From Paramyrothecium sp. XJ0827 (taxonomy: Eukaryota > Ascomycota > Sordariomycetes > Hypocreales > Stachybotryaceae), in the NCBI GenBank assembly GCA_020881915.1, contig JAJFPB010000003.1, positions 682,001 through 746,000 of the forward strand: 64,000 bases of DNA, written 5' to 3'. The notes under the pieces were generated by a model that worked only from the letters and a program-made list of their open reading frames with translations, ran no database searches and had not been told where the DNA came from. Within the stretch, counting starts at the first letter, position 1. Each line of letters opens with the position of its first letter. Made by a program: the position numbers and the translations under genes. Positions 9,641-21,325 of the stretch are shown here, piece after piece.

Positions 9641-12466
9641 GAAGAGGACAGACTCGCTAGTTATGCGACCGTGTTCGCCGCAATGTCTCGGAGAACACTC
9701 AGGTAAGACAGATGGAAGCCTCGAGACTCGGGTGGGTGTTGAATTGAGTTGGATTGGATTGAATTTAGCTCAACGGGTGCCGGAACGGAGTCTCATCAAT
9801 GTACCGAATGAAGAACGAAAACGTCAAAATAGGCTTCGGAGCTAAAAACTTGGAATGGAAAGCCTCAGCGATAATAAACGGATCATTGACGCGCATCTCG
9901 CGAGAATTATGCTTGTCTCGTGGGTGGCGGATAAGCTCTTGGCCAACGCAATACTCGTTCTTGGCTTCACTTGGCACCAACCATCCTGCCGTCGTAAACA
10001 GGGGGTTAGTGACGTAGGCTGCCACGCTTTCGCTCTATTCGGCCCAATCCCATCCTCGAGTCCAGCGCGTTGCGGGGCCTGCTGCGGGTGGCGGTCAACT
10101 TAGTCTCAGGGATTGGGGGCTGGGCAAGATCATCACGGCTTCTGTGATTTGTTGGAGCGAAAGAATGCGGTCTCGGGGCGAGCCCGGGCGAACCAGATGG
10201 AGATCGTAAACCTATTCTTCTTGACCTCTTATTCTGCAATAAATGAATTACGCGTATTCGCCGAGTTGCACGACCATCCAGAACAGGGAGTGCCGGCTGA
10301 TATTCCGCTGCGTAAAACCCCAAATCTCACACAGCCTCAGGCTACCCTAAACACCATGCCCAATCACATCAATACAATTGATCTGCCTGATGATTCAATG
10401 CAAAAGGTAGATAACTAGTTCGCGGCTCAGAGCAAAATGAACCTGGGCCTGCTTTAGCTCACATGAGATCCCTATCCAACGCTTTGTTAAGCACGACGCA
10501 TCACGTCCACACTTTTTGGGCCATGGGTGCCTCGCTCCCATTCAACTTGATTCCCGATGATCAAAACGGATGTATGCCCACATTAATTGTTGCATATGAA
10601 TATTCTAGAAGTCGCTGTATCTCCGAAAAACAACGATCAGTTCTCTGTTCTCTGGTTGAGGGTCGTTCGATGTCATTCGTGACTCCACCGGGGTCTGGTG
10701 CACCCGACGGTAGAAGCGGAACACATGATCCAAAGCCCGTATATTGGTGCGCTTATCCTGATGAACCAATGACTGCAATATTACATTATTTACCCTTGGC
10801 GTTGACGTTCCTAATCTCCATATCCTGTGGTGAGAAACAACTGCCGATCGATGACGCCATCGCGCCGGGAACAATCGACGGATACGCCCACGGTTGACCG
10901 AAATACCCCTGACAAGGTGGCTTTCGTCAATTTCCAAAGCTTAAATTCTAACTTGCAACTGTTTGGATCACTTCGTATATGAGTCCAATGCAGGTCCGTC
11001 ATCTCTTAGCAACACCTCAACGCAGCCTGCGCTCAAGGCGAAGCAATGGGAGGGGAATGTTGCGTTTTTCTCAAGCTCGTTGAGCAGTCCATTTGAATAC
11101 CCTAGCTTTTGAAGAGTTGAGCCAATTCCACCGTGCGTTTTCAACTTCCAGAGTACACGCCGCAGCTGGCACAACAGACCCAAGACTTACTACCGCCAAA
11201 ATGATTCGTCGATGTGAAGCTTCTCCCCCATGACACCTGCTAAACGCTTCGATTTTCCATTTCCATCATAAAACCCTTAGGGTTTAGATTCGAGTATCAA
11301 ATTGCTGGAGAGAATTCCACGAAAAAGGTAGTCGGAAGGATGGACCCAACTTGTGACGAGCCGAAGAGCGACCAACTACCGGAGCTAATGGTTGAAGAGA
11401 TCCGTGTGCTATAGCAGGATAAGCTCAAAAATCTTTACGATTTGTATTCCGTGGGAGTGATGATGGCCTTCGACAGTCTGCGACAAGAATCTCGACCAAT
11501 GGACTGTAGTTCCAAGCCCTTTCGAGCAAGCATCAGCCCTCATGCACAGCCTGGACTGGTTATGCCGCTACTAATGACTTGTTCCCTATACGACAGAAGC
11601 CCGCACGTACTTTGACACACGCTATTAACTGTGGATATGGTTATTTCTAAGCCGTGTGATGTGATCCATCAAAGGGCCCATACAGTTACGTTTGATGAAC
11701 ATCAGGTGATAGTTCAATGCCCCTCAGACATGTCATCTACAACTAGCTATTCCGTAGTTGCGAAGACAATTCGAATACTTGAAAAACCTTCTTTTTTAAG
11801 GGTTGGCATTGACTGCCTGGCTAATTGAAACGGAACAGTCCTCGTCCGGTTTATACGGTTGCATGCTTCCATTTAGCTGCCAAGCAGTGGCATCTTCCCC
11901 ACTGCTTAGTGTTGTTCCATTAAATATTGAATCGCCATCCAATTGGAACAGGCCTTAAGAATATTTGTAACGTGGATCTTCGTAAAACTATTGGAAGCAA
12001 GAGTTTGCTGGTTGACAACCTACATTCGAGCTTCAAGAATTGTGTTCATTTGGAAAAGAGGACGCAGTAGGTCACCTAACGGTACAGCAATCAATATTGG
12101 AACAACTTGAAATTGTCGTCGTGAATCGAAAAATATACTGGGTCTTTCAATTAGGACCCCTCTGGTTGTAACGCGTTAACGTAGGTGCATGCTGGATTTC
12201 TAAAGGTGTCGCAACTATTTTGGGGCAAGGCTAATTGCTGTATCGGAGGAATGGGTTATTACATTCCGATTATTAGTCATTCCTTCGGGTTGAAGTTGTG
12301 ACTATGACTTTTACCAGGGTATTCATGTTCAGCCGCACGCTCCGCCTAAGGGGCATCTTGCTACCAAGCCTTTGTAGCCATTTCCTTTTCAGACCTAACA
12401 TTGTACTTTGCCAAATCATCAAACTGCTGAGGTTTCTGAATTTACTGCCATTGCCGCCATACTACG
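9641..12466. other. Gene-poor interval, 2.8 kb
   Basis: No supported gene. The 144-codon frame at 10463-10897 and others show no domain or signal peptide. A 15-base perfect inverted repeat (AAACCC-TTA-GGGTTT) sits at 11271-11285. The interval separates two divergent genes (8552-9640 minus, 12467-14573 plus) and so must contain both promoters. The sequence from about 11200 onward is noticeably more AT-rich than its flanks. Confidence 0.5.
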
Positions 12467-14573
12467 ATGGCCTCAGCAACGAGCAGTTACCAGCATCAGC
12501 CATTGCCCACAGCTCGGTCTATCAGAATCCTACAGCTCCATCCGAGTCCGGATCGCAACGTGGAGTTAAGATGTAATATTGTGACCGCGTCTCTAGATGA
12601 GTCGCCTAGATTCTGGGCGCTTTCTTACACATGGGATGCTCAAACGCCTTCTTGCCCAATCTCATGCATCAACGAATCCTCAACCGTCCGCCTCAATATA
12701 ACTCCAAACTGTGCAGCCGCCTTACATCACCTTCGTCACGCTACAGAGCAACGCTTTATCTGGGTGGACGGTATATGCATCAATCAAAATTCAATAGAGG
12801 AGAAGAGCATACAAGTCGGACTGATGGGTGAGGTGTATCTCGGCGCTGAAAAAGTCGTGGTTTGGCTTGGTGAAAGCGACACCATCACAGAGCAAGCTAT
12901 TGAGCTGCTGAAAAGAATCGGGGAAGATCCCGCACCCGCCTCTCGGCCACAAAATGCTCCCAAGGATGCTTTTCTTGAGGACAGGCAGTGGGTGCAGAAG
13001 CAAGTTCATGACAAAGCGCGAGGGCTTACAAAAGGTATGGGAATATCTGTCTTCACGTCGATTTCTTGTAGAGCAGAAGCCATACTGACACAGAGCTGCA
13101 GACGTGAAATCACAGGCGGAAGACAAGCTCGGAGCCATATTTCGCCGGGGCTGGTTCCAAAGAATGTGGACTGTCCAAGAAGCGATTCTCCCCTTGCAAA
13201 ACAAAGTTGAGGTCCGCTGCGGCGACTCTTCGATTAGCTGGATGACACTTTGGATCGCTACTGATGTGCTGACTGCGATTGGATACAAGTGGGGAGGCCT
13301 AGAGCCCGCAATGCAGCTTCTTCGATATTGCTCACAGATGATGATTCGCCAACGCGTACCCGGCTTAAAAGAGACGATGGACAGCATCCCAGGTCTAGAC
13401 CTTGGGGTGACACTGTCGTTGCTCTTGCTCTTTTGTCGACCGAAGTTAACCACCGACCCAAAGGATAAAGTATACGCGCTGTACGGCCTTATCAGATATT
13501 TCGATGTGGAGCTGCCTGAGCCAGACTATAAGAAGACGGTGGCCGATATCTACACCGAGATCACAACTGCGTCCATCAGAGAGGACCAGAGTTTGTACGT
13601 GCTACACTTTGTTTCGTCGGCCTCGCGGCGTACAGGATTACCTTCCTGGGTGCCCGACTGGTCGGACGTAGGATGGCAGTCAGACGACCCGAGACATCCT
13701 GTGGTAAGAGATCGATTCGCAGCCTCGGGAACTTCCGAGCCAATCTGGACCCTTTCGTCCCAGCCGCAAGAGTTGGTCTTGTTTGGCAAGATAGTGGACA
13801 CGGTCATGTTCCGCACAGGCTCGTTTAGCCTAACGACACCACCAAGCATAGAGGAGCTTACCCGGCGAGACCGTGCTGGTCGGATAATCGTTTCTGAAGC
13901 CCTGAAAAGTGTGCATCAAGTTTACACCACGATGAAAGAGTTTATAGCAGTGGCGTACTGGGCGAACTCTTACCCAACCGGCGAAAGTGTCGACGAGGCC
14001 TTCAAGAGAACGTTACTCGGCGATTATCCTCCAGCTGTGACCAGCACTCAAGCTAGTTATTTGCCTGACTGGCTGAGGATGATGCATATGACGGAGCAAG
14101 AGATCACAGCGCAGTCGATGCCTGTAGCCATGGCCATGGGCGCCGCTTCACTCCCTCAAATACGTATACGGTCGCTGCTAGGCTCCATCTTGCGACCGGG
14201 CCGAGCCAGGGAGATGGCGGACCAGATGCAAGGCCAAGTGGAAAATGAGGTGCCAATTGAACTTCGCACTATGCTCGCCATGGCCTCTGCGTCCAAGGGA
14301 TGGGGGTTCCACTCCAGTGCGCTCGCAATGTCTGCTAATAAATCCTTCTTTCGTACTGAAGGAGGGCACTTCGGCACGGCACCTGACAGGTTTCATGGAT
14401 CGGTGCAACCAGGCGATGTTATTGCACTGATAGCAGGCTTGTCGATGCCATTTATCTTGAGGAAACACGAAGGCAAGCTACGCATAGTGTCGCATTGCTA
14501 TGTCCATGGCATGATGTACGGGGATGTCTGGGACAGCATCCAAGGAGAGGTGGAGGAGTTGGTCATAAGTTGA
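12467..14573 (+). CDS. HET-domain (heterokaryon incompatibility) protein
   Basis: Exons 12467-13034 and 13102-14573 give 679 residues. The 67-bp intron has a GTATGG donor and TACTGAC branch site. The HET domain occupies about residues 50-215 and carries its three hallmark blocks: FWALSYTWD, FIWVDGICINQ followed by VWLGE, and across the splice GWFQRMWTVQEA. The C-terminal part carries the block often found downstream of HET domains (QPGDVIALIAGLSMPFILR... followed by YVHGMMYGD). HET proteins act in nonself recognition and can trigger cell death when incompatible strains fuse. Most genomic copies have no assigned partner. No NACHT, ankyrin or WD40 region is fused here. It stands alone between two long spacers, and nothing indicates its regulation. 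Confidence 0.92.
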
Positions 14574-15545
14574 TGATTTCATCACAACTCAAACAAATCT
14601 ATGCTAATGTACAGATGATTGAAATTCTGGACTGAATCTTTTCCTGCAAGGCCGCTCCTGCTGTCAGGGCTAAAATTCGTTTCCGACGGGACGTTAGCCA
14701 CAGTCTGTCAAGTGGGCATCCCTCTCATTCGGTATGGGTTCATTGATAAAGAAGTCATCATTTGGCAAGCTTGCAGCAAATCGAGGTGGATTTGGGCACG
14801 ATCACGATCACGATCACGACCAGGCAGTGCGCTTTCCAGTACACTTCAGCCGAGAGCTGTGGAAGGCGTAAGCCGAGGACGGGATGAGGACATCCGGTTA
14901 GGAGACGGATTGCGCACTGTCGCTTAGAAGTTGTGCCGTCTCTGGTTCTGCTTTGAGCAAACCCCAACCAAATCCCGGTGATAACTCTTGATCGACGACC
15001 TTGTTGCCTTTGTTTTGTCCATTGGAGTCCATGATGGGGTTCAAGGCTCCATCGAAACGGCTGACGGAGATGCGCGTATAGTGGATCTCAGGAGCGTCAT
15101 TCCCGGGTCCCACTCCGCCTGATCGCCACCTTGTCTCGTTTGGGCAATGGCCCTAGATGGAGGACATCATTGGCACAGCTCGATGGAAAACTCTGGAATG
15201 GTCCGCACGTGCATGAATCAAAGCGTCCTTGCTTTCTTACGTTGTCGAAATGAAGATTAAGGGAGTCTTAAAAGGTGGACGGTTTTGTTGCTTGAATGCA
15301 GCGTATATACGGGGGCTTTCCGATTCCGTGAAGAACCCACATCAGGAGCCAAAGCTCCGTAAGCCCCATAGCAGATTGCCCCGACAGGTTTCGTCAACCA
15401 CACGGAGGCATAGGTCCTGTCATGACGTAGAGCTTTCTCTTGCTTCAAAAATAGACCTTAACTCAACGTTAAAACAAAGCAGAAACCCCGACGGCGTAGT
15501 CAATGGCTCCTTTCCCATCTTCATGCTCGCCCTAGCGGTCAAGTA
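14574..15545. other. Intergenic region, HET gene to MIP channel
   Basis: About 970 bp between two plus-strand genes, holding the HET 3' flank and the MIP channel promoter. Apart from a short microsatellite at 14797-14819, I see nothing supported. Confidence 0.5.
14797..14819 (+). repeat. CACGAT hexanucleotide microsatellite
   Basis: Just under four perfect copies of CACGAT in tandem, read directly. It lies in noncoding sequence downstream of the HET gene. Confidence 0.9.
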
Positions 15546-17384
15546 ATGTCGACAACGCAAGATGCCACCGACTCCTCTTCACCAAACTCTGGAGATTCAG
15601 GAGAGGATACGCTAGCAGATCTCACAGGTCATGGAGACTGCCATCCAATCGCCACACGAAACAGCTACGGCTTCGGCAATGGCTTCACGACACCGGCTGC
15701 GACGCCATACAGCCATCGAGCCGAAGGCAGCACTGCCAACTCTCGGCTGAGCACACGAAGACCCGGCCTCATTAGTGGAGCCGTTTCCAATGCAACCAGC
15801 CGCATAGCTCGGTCAGCACGAAGTGGCAACCCGAGCCAGAGGAATGGCTCGTATGTCCGGAGGAGGCCTGCCCTTGCCCATTATGGAAGGGAAGGCACAC
15901 GGCAGCCCCAAATGGTCTGGACCGACGAAGATTACCACCACGAAAATCCTTGGTACAGTCAAAAAAGCCAGAAGCCCATATTCAGCTTGGGTGGCCCCTT
16001 GCCACACGTTGTGCGTCGACGTCGAAAGGTCCGTCGGCCCGTGAGAGTCACAGCCAAGAAGGACGAGGAGACTGGAGATGTTGAAGAGATTGTGGAGGAG
16101 GAAGTGCTCGGAGACGAGGATTACGAAGATGACAATCGAACGATGACGATGAATCAACCAGACCGTGTGCAGACTCATGGGAGCACCGCCACGCACGACA
16201 CCACTCGAGATATCCAACAGCAACAGTATCGCGCCACGGCAGCAGGAGTTGCGCACAGCGACAGGAGGAACGACGCGGGCCAGCCAGTCTTCGACTACAT
16301 ACCCGGCCCAGCCGAGCATACAGAACCGAAGCAGGAAGACGTCACGACAACAGATGGAAACGACATGCGCAGGTCTCGATCGAATGCCACGCACCAAACG
16401 CGAAACCACCCTGAGGTCAAGATTGACGACGAACCCCTCGGACACCAGGAATGCACAGAGGTGGAAGAAGGCGATGCAGACCCAGACAAGTTTCGAAACT
16501 GGTGGGCACGACTACGAGCGCGATATCCAGAGCCCCTTGCCGAGCTGCTCGCCACGTGTGTTGCTGTTTTCTTAGGCTTAGCGGCCACTCTGTCGGTCAA
16601 CTTGTCCACAAACCAATCTACCAAATACGGCGATTACGAGACGTCCTGCTGGGCCTGGGGCTTCGCGTGGATGTTTGGTATCTACCTTGGCGGTGGTGTT
16701 TCAGGAGCTCACATGAACCCAGCCATCTCCATATCGTTGTCCGTGTTCCGAGGGTTCCCTTGGCGGCAATGCGCCATATATGTGCTCGTCCAATTTATTG
16801 CCAGCATTGCCGCAGGTGGCCTTGCCTACGGCCTTTTCGCGGACTCGATCCACTATGTCGACCCCGAGCTGTCCACAATGTCCCAGACGTTCTTCTCGAC
16901 GCCCCAGGAATGGGTTTCTTTTCGCTCAGCGTTTGCAAACCAGGTCGCTGGCAGCGCCATCCAGATGATGGCCGTCCTGGCGCTGGGTGATGACCAAAAC
17001 AACCCACCTGGAGCTGGCATGCACGCGCTCATCATCGGGTTGCTTGTGACGACCACCAAGTGGACGCTGGGCTACAACATCGGGTCTGCCCTGAACCCGG
17101 CGTCGGATTTCGGACCACGGGTCGTGGCCTACGCCGCTGGCTGTCGGGGCCCTGCTGTTTTTCAGTCCATGTGGTGGCTCTATGGCCCTTGGCTGGCGAC
17201 TTTGCTTGGATCGATAGTGGGTGGTGTTTTCTACGATGGGTTTGTCTTCGTGGGGACCGAGAGCCCGGTGAACTACAAATGGAGTGATGTAATCGGGGCT
17301 CACTTTCGGTCAGCATCAGAAGCTGTTTCGAAATGGAGGAAGAAGCGAGTTATGAGAACGAGTATACCCAATGAGCGTACATAG
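15546..17384 (+). CDS. Long-tailed aquaglyceroporin-like MIP channel
   Basis: A single 612-codon frame without introns. Residues 1 to about 325 are hydrophilic, Ser/Thr- and Glu-rich and probably a regulatory cytoplasmic tail, as in fungal Fps1-type glycerol channels. Residues about 335-575 form the MIP core with six membrane segments. The first NPA box is GAHMNPAIS (Asn391). The second is ALNPASDFGPR (Asn517). In canonical MIPs the residue after the second NPA is the selectivity-filter Arg, and here it is Ser520 (codon TCG at 17103-17105). That would widen the filter or change its charge, so water/glycerol selectivity cannot be assumed. The short C-terminus is basic. The likely site is the plasma membrane. 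Family call is firm and substrate is not. Confidence 0.9.
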   Translation: MSTTQDATDSSSPNSGDSGEDTLADLTGHGDCHPIATRNSYGFGNGFTTPAATPYSHRAEGSTANSRLSTRRPGLISGAVSNATSRIARSARSGNPSQRNGSYVRRRPALAHYGREGTRQPQMVWTDEDYHHENPWYSQKSQKPIFSLGGPLPHVVRRRRKVRRPVRVTAKKDEETGDVEEIVEEEVLGDEDYEDDNRTMTMNQPDRVQTHGSTATHDTTRDIQQQQYRATAAGVAHSDRRNDAGQPVFDYIPGPAEHTEPKQEDVTTTDGNDMRRSRSNATHQTRNHPEVKIDDEPLGHQECTEVEEGDADPDKFRNWWARLRARYPEPLAELLATCVAVFLGLAATLSVNLSTNQSTKYGDYETSCWAWGFAWMFGIYLGGGVSGAHMNPAISISLSVFRGFPWRQCAIYVLVQFIASIAAGGLAYGLFADSIHYVDPELSTMSQTFFSTPQEWVSFRSAFANQVAGSAIQMMAVLALGDDQNNPPGAGMHALIIGLLVTTTKWTLGYNIGSALNPASDFGPRVVAYAAGCRGPAVFQSMWWLYGPWLATLLGSIVGGVFYDGFVFVGTESPVNYKWSDVIGAHFRSASEAVSKWRKKRVMRTSIPNERT

Positions 17385-19726
17385 AACTTTGCCTTGAAAG
17401 CAGCCAAAAGCCTGCAAAGCAACGGCAATCAAAGAATAAATCAGAATAGAAATAAACAGTAGCATTTGAACCTGGTGAGTATGGTGACTGATAGGGCTTC
17501 AGTTTGTGCGAGGCACTAAACGCTATGCACATGAGATCTGATAGGTTCATTCATCGGATCTGGGGAAAAGGAAAAGAGAGTCCAATCAAAGTGTTGGGAT
17601 CCCATTGGTACGACGATTGCGGCCATCACCTGGACCTCGCCCACGCAGGTTAATCCGAGAACATTTTGACTTTGCCATGTTTGACAATGTTATTCGACTT
17701 GTGCTGTTGTGAAATGTACCGAATTTGATCGGGGGTGATTTCTCTACCATAGGCATGCCTCAATCTCACGTTCTTGAAGACGAATAGGCATGCGAATGGT
17801 ATGTGTCCATGGCGGATCGATTAGCCTCTGCGTGCTGAGAAATTCATAGTACATCCTCGACTCGTGCTGAGTTTCGCTGAACACAGAGCTCGATGTAGCT
17901 ACTGAAGGAATCTACAAAGTAACCAAAGCTGCTGTAACCTGACCAGTTCTGATTCTGGGGATATCCGAACTGCTCACTTACGCCTTCAGGATTCAATGCG
18001 AAGCATTACCCACGCTCCGAGACAAACTACAAGTGCCCAATAAAGTTGCTAACAACATGATCTCTTTGGCATTACGAGCACTACCTCCGCTACTATACAA
18101 ATACACACTCGAAGACATCAGGCTGCAATTGATCAGAGGTGAAGTGACAACCATGATTACACAAGGCTCCTCTACTGCGTCTCTGAGGGAGGTGTGGGGA
18201 CCGATGATTCACAGAACGTTATTGCCGCCCTCCAACTACCTGATCTCATGTTCTAGATCTTTAAATCGATTTAGGGCGATTCGAACGCGCCACACTTCCC
18301 TCCCGTACATTCCGACGACACTGAAATGGCTATAGTGATAAGACGACCGTGGTAAGACTATAATCTAGCCAGGCTGGAGCAGACATTTAAGTTTGCCGAC
18401 AGTCGTATCGTGTTTCAGACGTGGTCTTTAACACTATTTTAGCAACAAAATGCTAAGGTATTCTTCCGGTGACTAGAATTTCAAAAGCTTTTTCACTATG
18501 GTAGATCCAAGCTATCATCTGCAGAGATGGAAACCGAACCCGATTTAATGGACCTCGACAGCCTCCTGTTGATCGCCATGGCTCGACACCAAATATGCTG
18601 CAGCGTCATACTCTGTTAAAACATACAAGCATTTCCTTCAAATTGGTCGGTCATTGATTCCTCTAGACTTTCCCAACATATCCTCTTGCATGGCTTCAGT
18701 ACGTTAGTGTTAAACGGCCAGGCCTTGACCACAATGTGACTGCACATGGTCGTAGGACTTCAGGCAGGATTCAACGCATGCATTAGGGAGGCAGAATATA
18801 ACCAGGAAATGCCGATGTAAAATTTGGACTCTGAAACACTGTCAGCGGGAAACTTCGTCCACAGCAATGCTTAAACAAGATGCGGAGGGGCGGGTGGCGA
18901 AGCTCGACACCACTCCTTCAATCCGAATTGGGACAACCCAGGAACTGTCTTGGGCGGCGACCACGAGAATGGGAAGAATGTCGACGACGAGGCTTGAGAT
19001 TAGGTTTGCGCTTGAGGTGGCGTGACTTCTAGCCAGCAGAGAACCATTCCGTTGAGTTTGGTTAGCACGTCGCAGATACGATTTGAATTCACGTTGGCCT
19101 GCTTCTTGGCCACCTCCGACTGCGTCTGACAGCTGCTATTTCCGCATCTTTAGATCGTTAACCATGCCATCGGACAAGTGGAGGCAATTGTGTCATAACG
19201 AACCACGGCGTGTCTGCCGCGTCCCGGAGCCGGGCTCGTCAAATGCAGTGCGAGCAGAATATCTGCGCTAGCGTGTTACTTCAGTCGATCTTGAACGAGA
19301 TTCGACGCCACATCAGTAGTCAAAGTTTGATAGAAGGTCAAAGCTCAATCCATTCCCTTTCTCGCTCCTGACTATCACCGGGATCACTGGGGTTGTGTCG
19401 CACCACCCAGAACTAGGGGCTAGGCCACGAGTCTAGCCACCGAATCGGGAGTCGCCTGTAATATAGGCCAGTGGAATTCCATATGGACGAGCGCCTCGAT
19501 AGGCGATGGCGCCAGTGCAGCGGGTTCCTGAGTCATGACTGCGGCTTCTACCCGTGGAGGGGCCTCCCCATTTCTCGGAAATGTGAACTAGTTCGTGTAT
19601 ACTAGGTCGACCAAAGCTTTCTTACTTATTGTAGAATGCTCCCAGCGCCTACTCCTCGTGGGCACCCTGTCTGGACGGATGGTGAGCTTTTCGATCCTTG
19701 CATCTGGCACGCATTGGATTTGAACC
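17385..19726. other. Gene-poor interval, 2.3 kb
   Basis: No supported gene in either strand. The 100-codon frame at 18033-18335 lacks any signal peptide or domain. The promoter of the CFEM receptor gene must lie at the right end. Confidence 0.5.
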
Positions 19727-21325
19727 ATGAACCCCTTTGGCCTTGTCATGCTCGTCGCATGGTTTCTGGCTGTGCCAGGAGCCATGGCGCAGGCAACGGA
19801 TCCTATGGCGGTGCTCGTCGAGCTACCCAAATGCGCGGTTGGTGCAGCCCTACTATTACATTCCTAAACTTGCTGACACTCAAGTAGCAAAGCTGTCTGT
19901 TGACAGCTCTCTCGAGCTCGCCTTGCGAAATGACCAACCTGACGTGCATGTGCACGACCGCATCCTTCATGGACGAAAGCACAATATGCGTCCAGAACAG
20001 TTGTACTGTCAAAGAAGCTCTGAGTGGGTTCTCTCAGCGGAAGCGCTGAAAGAGCTGAGGACTAACCTTGCCTTCGCCAGCTACGATGAACACGACCTTA
20101 TCAGCTTGTGGCGTCACACCTCGAGATGTCTCACACGACTACGCCATCATGTCCAACACCCTGGCAGCCTTCATCGTCGTCAGCGTATTTTCACGGGTTG
20201 CCTTGAAACTGTGGTGGGGACTTGGCCTCCAGGCCGACGACTGGATTGTTGCGATGACGACGCTTTTTCTCACCATACCGTGCCTTGTCATCAACGTTAC
20301 CGGGCTCATTGGGAATGGCATGGGGCGGGACGTCTGGACGGTGCCGTTTGATGAAATTACCAATTTCGGCATGTGGTTTCATGTCATGGCTGTCGTCTAT
20401 TTCGCCATGATCCCTTTGTTGAAGCTGTCGCTCCTCGTCTTTTGCTTGCGCGTCTTTCCCCAACCTGGCGCGCGCAGGCTGCTCTGGATCACAATTGCTT
20501 TCAACGTGGCTTTCGGGATAGCGTTCGTGATCGTGGACATCTTCAAATGTTTGCCCGTCAGTTATTTCCAGACGAGGTGGGATGGCGAACATGAGGGGAC
20601 ATGTTCCAACGTCAACGCCATCACATGGTCCCATGCTGCCATCAGCATTGGCGTCGACATTTGGATGCTTGCTATCCCTTTGAGCTTGGTAAGGTCATTG
20701 AACATGACCCTCAAAAAGAAGATCCAGGCTGGCATGTGGTTCTTTGTCGGTACACTGTGAGTCTCTCCAACCGATACCGCATGTAACATGCTAAACAATC
20801 GAATGTAGCTACACCATTGTAAGCATTGTTCGATTGCATATTCTAGTTCGCTTTGGCGGCGTGCAAAATGCCACCTGGGACTACCTCGAGCTCTGCAAAT
20901 GGTCCACCATCGAGATTTGTGTCGGCATCATCTGCGTGTGCATGCCATACTATCGACTGCTCCTCGCCCGAATCTTCCCCAATTTGGTCGGACACTTCCG
21001 CGACACGCCCCCAGCAAGAGACAGTAGCAAGGGGCACAACCCAACTATTGGGCACGTCGAGAAGAAACACAAATTTTCCCCGGACTCTTCGCTTTTCACG
21101 GACTCATATCAAAAGTCAGTGATCAAAAGCTCTGCGGCAAGCACACACGACATTGAAATGGGGAGCCATACCGAGAACGATGAGATACAACTTGTTCGTG
21201 TGACGAGTGCCACGAGCGAAGATGTCAGGATAGCTATAGACAGATCGACACCTGAGCCCGCGTTTACGCATGGGTTTGAGAGGGGTTATAGGAATGGCCG
21301 AATGTGGCAGCCCAAGTCGCCATAA
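19727..21325 (+). CDS. CFEM-domain seven-helix receptor (Pth11/fungal rhodopsin-like)
   Basis: Four exons, 19727-19837, 19888-20023, 20081-20756 and 20809-21325, give 479 residues. Introns are 50, 57 and 52 bp with CTGAC or ACTAAC branch sites. A signal peptide ends near AMAQA. The CFEM domain (about residues 30-98) is assembled only after splicing and has all eight cysteines: KCA, QSC, SPCE, TCMC, TIC, NSC and SACG. From about residue 105 come seven hydrophobic segments with landmarks of the fungal rhodopsin-type domain: GLQADDW, MIPLLKLSLLVF, NATWDYLELCKWSTIEICVGIICVC as separate helices. A Ser/Thr-rich cytoplasmic tail follows. Relatives include Pth11, a plasma-membrane G-protein-coupled receptor for surface or host cues. 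The ligand is unknown. Start choice is supported by the signal peptide and ACCATGA context. Confidence 0.9.

Noticed and set aside
10463..10897. 144-codon plus-strand frame starting with an ATG
   Set aside because: No signal peptide, domain or consistent neighbouring exon. The complementary frame is also long.
11271..11285. AAACCCTTAGGGTTT, suggesting interstitial telomere repeat
   Set aside because: It is a single short palindrome. There is no run of TTAGGG units.
15813..16445. 210-codon antisense frame in the MIP channel tail
   Set aside because: It lies entirely opposite the hydrophilic tail coding sequence and is a codon-bias shadow.
18260..18310. TTCGAAC with short flanking complementarity, resembling a tRNA T-arm
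   Set aside because: No matching acceptor stem, D-arm or anticodon arm at the right spacing on either side.
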